Shown: one piece after another, positions 21,280 to 32,880 of the stretch | Layout: each line of letters begins with the position of its first letter | Numbering within the stretch: the stretch's first letter is position 1 | Origin: Campanula takesimana | Lineage: Eukaryota; Streptophyta; Magnoliopsida; Asterales; Campanulaceae | Length of the DNA stretch: 64,000 nucleotides | Assembly: GCA_026119855.1 (NCBI GenBank) | Contig: JAOWBW010000182.1 | Location: forward strand, 1,156,297-1,220,296 | Reading direction: 5' to 3' | Program-made: the position numbers and the translations under genes | The notes under the pieces: model-generated | The model's input: only the letters and a program-made list of their open reading frames with translations | What the model was told of the DNA's origin: nothing | Databases searched by the model: none

Positions 21280-22440
21280 ATAAGAAAAGACTCTTTTTTT
21301 TTTATATATAAGTCGGAGGGAATGAATCCCTTTTGGGGTTTCTAAGAAAATAATGGAATCGTCACACTAGTATATAGACCATCTCGCGGTCCCATATACT
21401 CATCGGATTCCATTGCGCTTGTGAATCCTACATGTATCGGGATTAAACTAAATTAATGTAGTAAAGCATACATGCGGGGACGGATTTTTATTTTCGTCCA
21501 AAATAACCACTTTTTGGGGACGGATTTTTATTGCGTCCATTTCAACAAGTTGGCATGTATGATTTGAAGACATTAGTTTAGGGAAATCTCGGTACATGGA
21601 AACCGACTTGAGTCACGGAGTGTTAGACCCTAACTAGAATTTGTGTGGTTTGTGCTCGGCTTGAATATGAGGCTCAAAGGTCACCCCCGGCATGTAGTCT
21701 TGAACTACGCCACGGGCTGAGGTTTACCGCTTCGAAAGAGCCAAGGTCTGGTGGAGCTTGAAACTTTCTAGGACGGGCCTCGACAGGTTTGGGGTTGGAC
21801 TTGTGCGACTCGATAGTGAGCAGTTCATAGGAATATGTGCATGTAGTGTGAGGTCTAACAAGTGACAAAAAAAAAATTGTTTATATATTTTTATTTTTTT
21901 TTTGAAAAGAAAGAAAAAAAACACACAAAACACATAAGCACATAAAATTACAACTCCCGAATCACCCATGTGACCGGTAAATAAAACACAAAATTAAAAC
22001 AGTCCGAGGGTTCAATTCTGTTCTGATGCAGGCAACTGTGCCCACACCCCACTGTTCTGCTCAGTCACTGAAACCTGTCTCTGTTCTAGAAACCAACCCA
22101 GAAGCGTGCGCCTCTGGGTGCTGATATGGGACGCGCGCGCATGGCGCAATGCTTATGGGAGGCGCGCGCTTCTGGGGCACACCTGTCAGAATGTCAGACT
22201 TTGGACTCAGGGGATTGCCCTGGTCCTATGTTCATATTGTAACCCCTGCAGAAGTGATTAGTGCAGAATAACAGAAGAAGAAGATGAAGAACATGAAGAA
22301 GTGGGCGATTTTGGTTCTTGATGCGGGATGCGCGCGCCTTAGGCTTAAAAGGCCAGACGCGCGCGCCTCCCCCATCAGGAAACAGAATGCCCAGAAAAGA
22401 TGTAGATTTCGATCAGAATGCAAGTTTAACCCTCAAATAC
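21280..22440 (-). other. Tat-2 5' untranslated leader
   Basis: About 1.16 kb between the primer site and gag, without a convincing gene. It contains a direct repeat GGGGACGGATTTTTATT (about 21477 and 21517), A/T homopolymers (21869-21915) and the CpG motif clusters at 22102-22369. Long leaders are common in Tat/Ogre-type elements. Confidence 0.6.
22102..22369. promoter_or_regulatory. Two further 29-bp-spaced CpG motif clusters in the leader
   Basis: Units at 22102, 22131 and 22160 (AAGCGTGCGC, ACGCGCGCGC, AGGCGCGCGC) and at 22328 and 22357 (ATGCGCGCGCC, ACGCGCGCGCC) are spaced exactly 29 bp inside each cluster. Most units are preceded by GGG. I see no TATA box immediately next to these two clusters, so their role may differ from the promoter-proximal ones. 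Confidence 0.55.
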
Positions 22441-22458
22441 TCCCCAGCGGAGTCGCCA
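22441..22458 (-). other. Tat-2 primer-binding site
   Basis: One base after the 5' LTR the minus strand reads TGGCGACTCCGCTGGGGA. It begins with TGG (complement of the CCA tail of tRNA) and matches the kind of primer site reported for Tat/Ogre-type elements (tRNA-Arg, from memory). The tRNA identity is not verified. Confidence 0.65.
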
Positions 22459-22459
22459 C

Positions 22460-23416
22460 TGTAGATACCCCGGGTGGAAAAACCGCGGCTTTAGGCTCGA
22501 GCGCGCGGGTCGTCCTAGGATGTCTAACTTGTTTTTAGAGTCGCCACCTATGTTTTGAGGAACATAAGAAAAACCTATTGATTGTAGCCTAAGTTTGATT
22601 ACGAAAACAGAGATTCTTTGTTTTGAGGTTCGGGGGTTAGGTTACGAGATGGGAAGTACCGAAACACCCATCTCGCCCAACTTAAGTTGGTCTTGCTTGA
22701 TCAAAATCTACATGAATGAAAATGTTCTTCTTCTTCTTCTTTAAGTCATAAAAAGGGGGCTTAAAATAGGATTTGGAATATAGGAGATAACTCCTTAACC
22801 AACCTCAATGAGATGAGGTGATCATTAGAGTCATGTCCCAAAATGATTTGGGTGATTGCACATTTGATTAAAGTAAAAGAGAGAGGAGATGAAGTAGAAA
22901 AGAAAGGAAAAGATGTACTTTTACCTACAATTTGAAGAACTTCAAATGTTGCTTGATGAGATCCTTGGAGAACCTTTAGAAAGTGATTCTTTGTCTAGTT
23001 TTCGATCCTTCAAAATGGAGGTAAAGAGAGGTTTTTATAGGTGAAAGAGGGGTGTTTTTGGTGCCAAAACTCAGTCACCAAGAAATCCTTCCCGGGCAAA
23101 ATCTTGTAAATTGAGCAAGGGAGGGAATCCTGGCCAGAAATCTGTAACTGACGCCCAGAGGCGCGTGCTTCCTGCTTTGGGGGCGGGAGGCGCGCGCGCC
23201 TGGCTCCTCCTGTCGGAGGCGCGCGACTCAGAGAAGGCAATTTTGACAGAATGGACTGGAAAGTCAGCCCTGTCATTCAGTTTAGTCCCTGGACTTAACG
23301 AAGTCAGTCAGGAACTTAACGGAAGTGACAGAAACTAACGAGAAACACTTAAAATGGGGAGAAACACAAAATCAAATGTGCAATCGGGGTGAGCGGTACA
23401 AGGCGGGGTGTCTACA
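22460..23416 (-). repeat. Tat-2 5' LTR
   Basis: The 957-bp partner of 10054-11010. It contains the same TATA box (about 23032-23039) and the three-unit CpG cluster (about 23159-23227). One unit here has GCGCGTGC, a single C-to-T change from the other LTR. That is compatible with CpG methylation decay. Confidence 0.96.
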
Positions 23417-23968
23417 GTATCAACTAAAGAATTATATGAACATGAAATGAACACTTTAGCATAAAAATAGGGGAAAAGCAACTTACTCGGATTTTCTCAA
23501 AGTTATCGGAATTCGAATATTCTTAGCTCCCTACGATCCTATCGACGATCTAAACATGTTTCATATTATGAGAAATGAGAGATAATGAGGGGAAGATAGC
23601 TAGATTGAAGAGAGAAGGGAGAGAAGAAAACTTACCCAAACCTAGGAGAGAGAGAGAGTATGCTGGGAATGGAGTGAGGATGAGGGAGAAGAGAGGGAGT
23701 AGGATGATTAGGTTTTAAAATGTTACCCTTAGGGCCCCTCCCCTACTACATACCATAACAATTAAACTCCCTACTACAATCAAGTCCCAACACTTCTACA
23801 CTAGCACAAATAACTCAAATAAAATGCTAGGCATAAATTATTATGAAACATAAAATGTACACATAAATATTTAAATAAATAAATAATTTAAATGAATAAA
23901 TAACCCATAAATAATAAATTAAATAATTATCACTAAGAAAAATAGAGGCGGGTTTTCGGGTCGTTACA

Positions 23969-23986
23969 ATCTACCCTCCTTAAAAA
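23969..23986 (-). other. Tekay-like polypurine tract
   Basis: On the minus strand AAGGAGGGTAGAT directly precedes the LTR start TGTAACGACCCG. This is the usual purine tract and LTR junction of Tekay/Del-type elements. Confidence 0.75.
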
Positions 23987-25948
23987 GAATTTGCCCGCGA
24001 ATTCACTTATCAAAATCATAACACATAGTCATATCGAGGCTACAAAATATCGATTCTCATCTAGCACTCAAAATCCCAATCAAGAACCTATTAGATAATT
24101 CAGACATAGTTTACATGATTCAATTAACCCTAAAATCATCAACATCCATAAGTTTTATTTTTCATTATCCCAATAGTATTTGGAATCAACTCCACTACTA
24201 ACTTTATCTTCCTTAGGTAATAAAACATAATACTATCGTAGTCTTGGTATTTCTTAACCCACTTGCACTAACTCATTCTTATCCTTTCGAAGAACATAAC
24301 TATCCAACATTGGTAACCCATTATCATCATTTCTAAACTTGGTCCCATAACAACAAACCATAATTTGAAGGCGATATCACTAAAATTGCAATCAATCCTT
24401 ATTCATAGATAGCTCTATTTATTAACCCGGATTTTAGAAACACTTACCCGAAGGATCAATTAGCCACGGATACGATAGTTCTGCCACTTCCCAAATTCTC
24501 AATTGTCCATTCTAAACCATCATATGGTAACCTTAAATAATGTTTACAACATAACAACCTCTCGCACTTAACTTCCTTCAATCATTATCTCCACTACTAA
24601 TTAAAATACATCCTCAAAATCGAAGAACCCCAATTTCTCCTAAACAAAATTCTCGAGATACTACAAGTTGCCTTATTCATAACCTTAATTACACTGTCAA
24701 GATACTTCCATTTGTAAGCCGTATACTCAGTATTACTTCCCAGAAATTCCAAACATTAAACCATTCCGAGCTTAATCAGCTTCTTAAAATATGACAAACT
24801 AAGAAATTTGTCATCCCCATAGTATTCACCAAAGTGGCTATATCTCCAAGGATTTCCATTATAGTGCTTTCACCTTAGATGAAACCTTAAACTAGAGGTA
24901 CAACGTAAACTCAAAATTTTATACAAAATGTTTACTTAAATCCACGCTATAATTTCATCATCACATTAATCCAACTCTTTGAAAGCCTAAAACAATTACA
25001 ATACTCAGTAATCCGTAAAACAATCCACATTTTATCTCCAAGGCTTTCCTCTAACTCCCTCTTTAAATTGTTGATCCGCTTATACATTCCAAAGAAATTT
25101 AGAAAATCCTAAATCTTCAATGGCTAACCCACCTTAGTCTTTCATGTATACATTTATAATCTCAATGATACTTAGGCTCAATAGTACTACCATCATAACA
25201 AACCAATTGGCTAGCCACATTCTAACCGACCCAATACCAAATCATAGTATTCTTTAATATGCCCAAGTATTGATACCCAATTTTCTTCACATACTCTTAA
25301 TCCAAATCGAGGAACGCTAACAAGAAGGATTTAGAACCATAGAACAACCATTTAACCAAAACTCAAAATTCAAAATGCCTTTAATATAGATCGGGAAATT
25401 ATTACTCTCCCAAAATGTGCTTAGTCCTCTCGAACTTGACGCGCTTACCACCATTAATGATTATAACTTCCACAATCTACTCATCACTCATACAAATCAT
25501 GTATTCCCTCATAACAACCAGTTCCGATGCAATCACGTAGATGTGCTAGAAGTAAACAAAAATCTCCTACCAAGAAATCCTCAATTGAATCCTCAATTCT
25601 TACAACCCAATCGATACAATATGGATATTGATCTAATTATCAGTACTACTTGTACCATAACAACACAATTTAACCCAAGCTTTTCCCAAATACTAGGTAC
25701 TGTTCAGAAGAGAAAAAAAAATAGAAATCTTACAAATGATAAATACATCCAACATCCTGGTATAGACATCCATTGTCACCCATCGAAGCGAAATAGCCAG
25801 ATTCCAAATAAGGAAAGATATGCTTAACTCTACACAAAAGAACGGTCTCAAAACAATTTTAGGCAAAAGGGAAGAGATGATGTAACAATTTTCCTACAAC
25901 AATCGACTAAGGCATGACATTTCCCTTCTCAAAATAACATCAAAAATC
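23987..25948 (-). other. Non-coding remainder of the Tekay-like internal region
   Basis: AT-rich with scattered stops in all frames. No RT, RNase H, integrase or chromodomain motif was recognised on the minus strand. A 136-codon open frame on the plus strand (25417-25827) has no recognisable domain and is considered chance. Either pol was lost and replaced by unrelated sequence, or it has decayed beyond recognition. Confidence 0.6.
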
Positions 25949-26320
25949 TTATAATAGCAATATGACAAATTTAGCAGGTAAGTTATATCTATCTTTAAGC
26001 ACAACATGAGCACATAAGACTCCATCAGATATCCTACACTCCTCCATAGGAGTAGACACTGACAACACATAAGTCAAAGACTCAGGAGAAATAAATGCAA
26101 CTAAATGCACATAATCATGAGAATGCGATGATCCTAAAATGCACGCGCTCGCTCTCTCGACGCAAAATAATACCTCCTGAAATTGCTCAATACCTGACGA
26201 GTGCTGGTTGATCACAAATACCCTACCCTGAACCTTTAGGGTTTCCCGAAGCATCTCTCTTCTGACCCAGTGCAATACCAGCGTCACTCCCGGATGGTTG
26301 ATATCTGCTTCTAGGACAAT
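25949..26320 (-). pseudogene. Tekay-like protease remnant
   Basis: The minus-strand translation contains GRVFVINQ, VAFISPESLTYVLSVSTPM and VLKDRYNLPAKFVIL, which resembles the region around a gypsy retropepsin (SFISP..., then LP.DFVIL). The catalytic DSG is not visible in the region where it is expected. The frame stops at 25949 with nothing RT-like after it. Confidence 0.65.
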
Positions 26321-26329
26321 CTCTCACAA

Positions 26330-27304
26330 AGTGCCCAAACCGACCACAATTAACACATTTTCCTTGCTTTTTCCAACACTTGTCTTCTGAGTGTCATTCC
26401 CTCTGACAATAACCGCAGATCTTCCCATTTCGTGTCCCCTTATTAGAACCTTGATTTCCTACTGTTGGTTGCCCTTAAAGTTGCCTTCTGGAGTTTGCAC
26501 TCCAGAATTACCTCTGTTATCCGAATATTGCTGTGGTTGAGCCCTGTTTTGCCCTCCTTGTTTTCCCGGGTTAACCATCTCAGTCTTCCTCTTGTGTCCC
26601 CCGATTTCTTGCTCTATCAAATATGCACGGTCCACCGCATCCTGAAAAGGTTGAATTCTTTGGGCTAAAAGTTGAGTCCTAATAGCTGTCTTCAAACCCC
26701 TGATCAATCTCATCGCTTTCTGCTCCTCGGTCCGCACAAGGTAGTCACAACACCTGGCTAATTCTGTGAACTTAGCCGAGTACTGTGCTACTGACATCAT
26801 ACCTTGCTCCAAGCTGAGGAACTCGATCTCTTTCCGGTTTTGATTCACTAGAGAGATAAAATGATCCTTGAATTTCCTCACGAACCACTCCCAAGGATAT
26901 GGTACAAGAGTCGCATCCCAACTGGTCTTCAGTGCCTTCCACCAATGTTCCGAAGCCCCCACGAGCTTATAAGCTGCAAACAGAACCCTATCCTCATCAG
27001 TGCAACCAAAGACATCGTAGGTTTCCTCCATCGATTCTATCCATAGCTCGGCCTTCTTCACATCAGGCTCACTATCGTACTCACTTGGTTTCAACTTCAA
27101 GAACTGCTCCAACCCATATCGCGGAGGTGATACATGTTCCTCTCTCGGCCCTTGGTCATGAATTGCTTTCACGGCCGCTTCAAACCTGCCCTGAAACACT
27201 GCACGGTTTTTTTCCCGTAGACCATTAAGATTCTGAGTCCCACTGATGCCTTCACCAGCTCTTCTTCTAGCCATTACAAACAAATACCTGCATAAAATAC
27301 TCAT
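26330..27304 (-). pseudogene. Tekay-like Gag with two zinc knuckles
   Basis: The ATG is at 27304, about 80 bp inside the primer site. The gag core is clear: AELWIESMEETYDVFGCTDE, LVGASEHWWKALK, WEWFVRKFKDHFISL, FLSLEQGMMSVAQYSAKFTE, KAMRLIRGLKTAIRTQL. The main frame ends at 26459. In a neighbouring frame two CCHC knuckles follow: CGYCQREx-H-SEDKC with a TGA inside, and an intact CVNCGRFGHFVRDC (near 26330-26365). The capsid core is open over 281 codons, but the C-terminus is frame-shifted and stopped. Confidence 0.85.
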
Positions 27305-27380
27305 AGTTACTCACTCCGAACCCATCTACCCTCCTAGGTCATTCTAGTCCACCTATACTTATACATAGAGCTAAACCATA

Positions 27381-27392
27381 GCTCTGATACCA
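27381..27392 (-). other. Tekay-like primer-binding site (tRNA-iMet type)
   Basis: The minus strand reads TGGTATCAGAGC two bases after the LTR end (GGGGTGCGACA). This is the initiator tRNA-Met primer site common to many plant LTR retrotransposons. Confidence 0.9.
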
Positions 27393-29023
27393 ACTGTCGC
27401 ACCCCGACCCCTCAGGCCGGGAACTCGCGAGCTGGACGTCGACTTACAACCATAAACTCTAAAATACTGGAGATAAAAATTCCATTTTATACCCAAAATA
27501 TTTTAACACAAGGTTTGGAAAATCCAAGTTTAACAACATCATAAAACAACTAGTGTAAGCTCCACAAGCTCACACCCAAAATACAAAATATTACAAATCT
27601 TAATGACGTCATTGTTGGTACAACTATCCCCAAGAAGGTTACACATTTATATAATGAAAACCGATCAATAACAACCTGCCCAAATATCTCAAACCTCTCG
27701 ACGTCCTCCTCGATCCGCAAATCCTAATCCTTTCCTCCTGGGGGGGTTAAGGAAAACACATTGAAAGGAAACGGGGTGAGATAAAATCTCAGTAAGTTAC
27801 TAATGCAACTACATGACATGCTATTATGCAACAGGTAATAATAATAACTTCTAACAATAGAAAATCTCATATAGCACATAGCACACAACAGATAACAAAT
27901 AGCAGCGGAAATAAACAATTCACATGGATACTGAGCCAAGGTTTCCCAACTGATAGAACCAAAAAAGGTCGTTGCGCAGCTTCAATAATCAACAATCAAC
28001 ATCTTCATAGTCGCATAAAAACTGAAGAGAAAACCCCCGGTACCGGAACCAATAACCAATAATAGCAAGGGAATATGACACGAAGTCATAACCCAAACCA
28101 AACAGCTAGAATGCTCACAAAGGAGCTAGCTCATCTCACATCCAAGGCCAAACTGGAGGAGGGTAATAATGGGGCAAAACAATGGTCAACATCATAATGG
28201 ACTTGGCTTGTGCCATCATAATGTTTCGCATCGCCCGAAACACACGAATACCAGCTGGACTGACATGCCCCAAGTCCCGGGATTCCCTAATAGAATCTCG
28301 AACCTGGTGCACGTAACTAACAAGAAACAAGAAACTAACGGGAAACAGGAACAATACCTGTTAAAACAAAACTGACATGATATATATACTCAAGAGTAGG
28401 GAGCTAAGATAGCTCACACGAGTTCTAGACCAAGAAAATTAAAACCAAAATGCTTACATACAGCGGAAGACATGCCTAGCAAATAAGCTGGCATCAAGGA
28501 CTGTCTAGGGACAACAAATACTACCCCAATACAAGCCCAGAGTTTAATAACTCATACAAGATCGTCCTTACCAAAATATAAAAGGACACTAACTTCGAAC
28601 AAGAATATCATGCTGAGTAAGTTCCCAGCTAAGTCGAGCCTCACTGCGTACTATCCCCTGCTTTCCTGGGGGGGGAACAATTAAACAAATAAAGGGTGAG
28701 ATAAATCTCAGTAAGCTATTAACATGCAACTATATGTCATGTTATCATGCAATACAAGTAGATACTCAACTAAACATATATCAAGTATCATCGAGTAACA
28801 AGTATAGGAGAGGCTAAGCCAACTCAACAAGTAATCAAGCTCAGGAAAGGTTCAGGTAACAAGTAGTCAAGTAGAGTGAGAGGCTCAACCAGCTCACCAA
28901 GATGCACATAGGCCTATCACGCATTGTACCTGAATCCTTCCTTATTTCTCCCAAGAATACCATTTTGTTGTCGATGCTTTTCTAGCTGAGGACAACCAAG
29001 AACAGGAACAAGAAACTGCTGTG

Positions 29024-29169
29024 CAGTATATAAGAAGACCTGGTAACCAGTGTCATCCACAATAACAAGATCCACGTGGTGAACAGGACAGGAGTACAGT
29101 ATATAAGAAGACCTGGTAACCAGTATCCTCCACAAGAACAAGATCCACGTGGTGTTCAGTACAGTCGCA
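29024..29169. repeat. 73-bp direct tandem duplication in the solo LTR
   Basis: CAGTATATAAGAAGACCTGG starts at 29024 and again at 29097. Both copies continue through ATCCACGTGGTG with several substitutions. Each unit carries its own TATATAAG sequence. Confidence 0.85.
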
Positions 29170-31097
29170 TTCACTTAGGTCAGGCTTATTGCTCTAACCA
29201 GTGAAGCTATGCCCTTACTATGGCCAGTAGTAAGTGGTCGGGCGGAAATACATAGGGACCCGATTGTCACTTAAACCCCAGCTCTCGCGACAAGCGTGAA
29301 CCTATATATTTTCGAACAAGCAAGGAGAACCAGCTGGACTCACCAAGAATGCACAAGTAGATGTTTACTTGAACTACATAACAGAACTCAGTCCCTTATT
29401 AGTGGACCACTCTTTATGCACCATGTAATCATGTATCATGTGCTCACGAGAATATGCACCATGTAACTATGTATCATGTGCTCACGAGAATATAAGTACA
29501 CGTACTCAATTATTGCGAATACCAATCAAGTTTAACTATGGCACATAAGTGTCCATGTAACACGATCAATCCAAGTTAGAGTCTATTAATAACAGACCTC
29601 AAATAAGTAGTAGGGTATATCATTCTATATCACTTTGTCACATGCCAAGTTTGCACGTACATATTCATATCACGTTTAACACATTAAAGTGTCTATCACG
29701 ATACCCTTACTATCAAATAGAGCCCAATACCTTAGACTCTAAACACGTAGTAGCATAGGTCACATTGTACCTAGACACAGTCATACTTCACGTATATGTA
29801 TCGTTAATAATCGAATACATTTCCTAACACATATTGTGTTCTATAACCATTCTTATTAATTTAAATCGTAGTATTCACGATTATATGAATTATCTTCATA
29901 TTACACTAGTCCCTATTTTCTTTAGGAACCCATTTCAAGACAAGATATCTTCTTTATTGTTTATATACTTTATTAAGTATATACACGATTAAAACCAGTC
30001 ACTAGCACTTTAGTGTTTGTTTATAACACTTGCAATACACACGTATCAAGTTCAAGTATGTAGTAGAGTTAATCATTCTCTATCTAGCTCCATATCCCAA
30101 CTCTTTTGGTTATTCATACCATGTATCAAGTAATCAAGAAGTAACATTCTATCACGTAAATATATGCAAGATTTGCATATACACATCAAGACTCTTTCAA
30201 GTTTATTACCATACACCTATATTGGTGTCACGGCACGTACAAGATTTTATAATCTTATTTTCAAGTCTTAATCCAATTATTTGGATGTTCAAGTCATGTA
30301 CAAGATTTTATTGTCTTATACTTCAAGTTACTGTCTCATCTTAAGACATTCAAGACATTCAGGACATTCAGGACATTCAATACATATACAAGATCTTATC
30401 ATCTTATATTCACGTTTTAATTAAGAAGATGAGCTATACATTTTCCCAATCAAGTTCACGATCCTATTTCTAGGATATTCAAGTTCAAGACATGTAAAAG
30501 AGTCCTTACTCTTACACTCAAGTTCAAGTTCAGAAGATGAATTATACATCTTACTCGTACAAGTTTTCAAATCTTTTTCTTAGGATATTCAAGCTCAAGA
30601 CATTAGTTGGTGCCCTTAAGGTACACAAACATTAACTTCAAGACACATAAAAGAGTTACCACTCTTATACTCAAGTTATCATTTAATCATGATTCAAGTC
30701 CACATTTCATTTGATCACAAAGGGACTATTTTTCAGTACTAGAGTGTTCTACAACACTCATCTAGGTCATCTAGGGTAGTACCCTAAACCTAGACCAAGA
30801 ATACTTCGAGTTCAAATTAAGTCAATGCTATACAACTCATACTTATAAGTTCATAATCCCCTACATAGGGTATTCAATCTCAAGTCATTGTTTTAATGCC
30901 CCTAAGGTGCACAAACCTTAATTTCAAGACACAATAAAGAATTCTTATTCTTATACTTAATCAATTCAATGTCTCAAAACACCTATCTAGGTGCCCTAGA
31001 CAAACACCCAAAATCTCATTAGGTAATTAGAGTGTGCTTTGAATAGCTCTCTATGTCTAGCTTATTCAGCTTCTTTCGGATCTTGATTTCGACTCTC

Positions 31098-31335
31098 TTA
31101 TAGAAAGTTATGGAGGAAACAATTCAAGAAGGAAAATCAGAATTTCCACTTGGCACGACCGTGTGTGCAAAAGTGGCACGACCGTGCTATCAAGGTCGAG
31201 AGGTTTTCACACAAAACTCATTTTCGGCACGACCGTGCCCATAAAAGGCGCACGACCGTGCTAACACTGTCGAGGAAATTTGCCTAAAGGTGATATTTGG
31301 CACGACCGGGCCAAATAAAGGCGCACGCCCGTGCG
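31098..31335 (-). promoter_or_regulatory. Three-pair palindrome array upstream of solo-LTR TATA box
   Basis: GGCACGACCGTGCC-type palindromes have comparable positions at 31154, 31177, 31228, 31251, 31301 and 31324. That is 23 bp within each pair and 73-74 bp between pairs. A TATAAGAG box lies about 50 bp downstream on the transcribed minus strand (31097-31103). Spacing and pair number equal those of the Tekay-like LTR array, although the cores there are GTGCGCGCGC. The array is also present in the duplicated copy at about 53222-53403. Confidence 0.6.
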
Positions 31336-32699
31336 GTACAAATTTTGGCCATTTCCCCCGAATTCAAGTTTCATTAATTCTCCGTCCCACACGTAGGAGT
31401 AACATTTAACTAACACTCCTAACATTCTCAGGAGTATACTAACAAGTTTAGAACTCCTATTTCAAGCCCAATTCATTTCTTTTACCGTCCCATAAATAAT
31501 AGGACAATTTCCTTTTATTCCTATTTAATATTTCACCGTCCCCAAAAGTATAAGTACAATTTTATATTATACTAATATACCCATTTAGAGATACTTCCAT
31601 TCATTTCCCCGTACCACAAATAATGGTACGATTTTTCTAATAATATTTAAATCAAGTTACTATTTTACCGTCTCACGAATAGGAGTATAATTTCCTAATA
31701 TATATGTTTGCAAACCCATTTGGAATTTAGGTTCAAGTTCTCTGTTCTGAACTAATATAGAAATACTCCCTTCGTACCAATTTTACAAGTATCACAAAAA
31801 TTGCCCAAAACACAATTTTAACAAGAACAAGTAGCGGGAATAACATATATGCATGTTATTACAAGTAAGGGGGAGCTAATAACTTACCTAGTCAAAATCA
31901 AGTTGACCCAAATTAATTTCTGATCGGTCTGGAACGCTCTATTCAACGCCACGAATATTTATCCGGGACCAGAATCACGAACGGAGGAATAATTAATCGC
32001 GAGGAGTCGAGAATAGGGTAAAACTGAACTCCCTATTATGAAACAGAGAGAAAGAACGAGAAGGTTTGAAGAAGAATGCTTTCACAGTGAAGGCATTCAC
32101 AAGATATACTTAACAACTTTCCAAGAATTGCAACTAGGCCCCTCAAGTTCTAACTTTGACAAAAAGGCCCCTAAACTTTCAACTTTGACATTTAACCACC
32201 TTAATTTTTTTAAAGCAATTAAATAATTAACTCAAATAAAATAGCATATAAATATGCTAGTCAAGAATTTAACAAGCATGTCAAAATTTTAACAAATAAG
32301 TCAAATATTTAACGAGATTAAGGATGGGCGTTACTTGGACTTTCAAGTAAAGGCTAAGTAATAAAATACTAGCACGATAAACAACTAATGATTCCAAAGT
32401 AGGGAACCTTATCAAGAAGTCACCAAGAAAGTGAAATGAACCAACAACACACAATTAAAGTGTTCCAATAATCTCAACAATGATAACACAATTCTCATAT
32501 CACATTTGATCACAAAGGATCCAGTTAACTCAAGTACTCAACCAAAACTACTCACTCATCTCAAAGAGCTCAAGGAGAGCTTTAAAACGATAGCTTATAC
32601 ACCTAAAACGGAGTCCGGATGAGAGATTTATGAACTATCGAAGATTGTCTACGAAGAGTACAAGAGAGTGAAGCTCAGGACTTGTACAGCGGAGGGGGC

Positions 32700-32880
32700 G
32701 CACGCCCGCGTAGAAAGGGTGCGCGCGCCCTATAGGATCAGAAGGTTCTTGCAAAAATGCCAGAGGAGGGTGCGCGCGCTCGCGCGAAAAGGGTGCGCAC
32801 GCCCTATAGCATCAGAAGGTTTTCTAAGTTGAACAAGGGAGGGTGCGCGCGCTCGCACCTAAAGGGTGCGCGCGCCCCCT
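32700..32880 (-). promoter_or_regulatory. Three-pair CpG palindrome array, right LTR copy
   Basis: Same array as 9584-9768. In this copy the last pair is 23 bp apart (32844 and 32867), which restores the regular spacing. The extra GC in the left LTR is therefore a local change. It is repeated again at about 54765-54950. Confidence 0.6.

Larger units (their letters stand above)
10054..23416 (-). mobile_element. Complete Tat-lineage Ty3/gypsy element (Tat-2), 13,363 bp
   Basis: Both 957-bp LTRs are present (10054-11010 and 22460-23416) with TGTAGATACCCC / GGGGTGTCTACA ends. The target duplication is GTATC (10049-10053 and 23417-23421). A primer site is at 22441-22458 and a purine tract next to 11010. 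The element encodes Gag, a zinc motif, protease, a G-patch-like segment, RT, RNase H, archaeal RNase H and integrase on the minus strand, plus an antisense ORF on the plus strand between pol and the 3' LTR. I count about three differences between the LTRs, so insertion was recent. The gag-pol frame nevertheless carries five lesions, so the copy is not autonomous. Confidence 0.96.
8373..23968 (-). repeat. Left (3') LTR of Tekay-like element, split by Tat-2
   Basis: The LTR sequence is 8373-10053 plus 23422-23968 (about 2228 bp). The 13.36-kb Tat element and its 5-bp duplication lie between the parts. The outer ends are TGTCGCACCCC at 8373 and GGGTCGTTACA ending at 23968, i.e. TG...CA on either strand. 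The unsplit junction ATCAAATGTATCAACTAAAG is preserved in the right LTR (about 33160) and in the duplicated LTR (about 55225), which confirms the insertion point. Confidence 0.9.
28261..32335 (-). mobile_element. Probable solo LTR (4.07 kb) of a second Ty3/gypsy family
   Basis: The insertion is flanked by a TGGAC duplication (28256-28260 and 32336-32340). Its ends are TGACATGCCCC and GGGCGTTACT; the duplicated copy at 54403 keeps the expected ACA end, so the T here is a later change. Read on the minus strand it starts TGTAACGCCC, as LTRs of Tekay-like elements do. I see no internal repeat of its ends, no gag or pol, and no primer site, so a solo LTR fits best. It contains a TATAAGAG box (about 31097-31103) and a palindrome array. 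Confidence 0.7.

Noticed and set aside
25417..25827. 136-codon plus-strand open frame in the Tekay-like internal region
   Set aside because: Low-complexity Asn/Thr/Pro-rich, no recognised domain, opposite to the element's coding strand; probably chance in AT-rich sequence.
32038..32226. 62-codon frame found again at 54106-54294
   Set aside because: Identity is explained by the recent tandem duplication; it lies in the solo LTR and has no domain.
28261..32335. A complete small LTR retrotransposon instead of a solo LTR
   Set aside because: No internal copy of the terminal sequence, no primer site and no gag or pol were seen between the ends.
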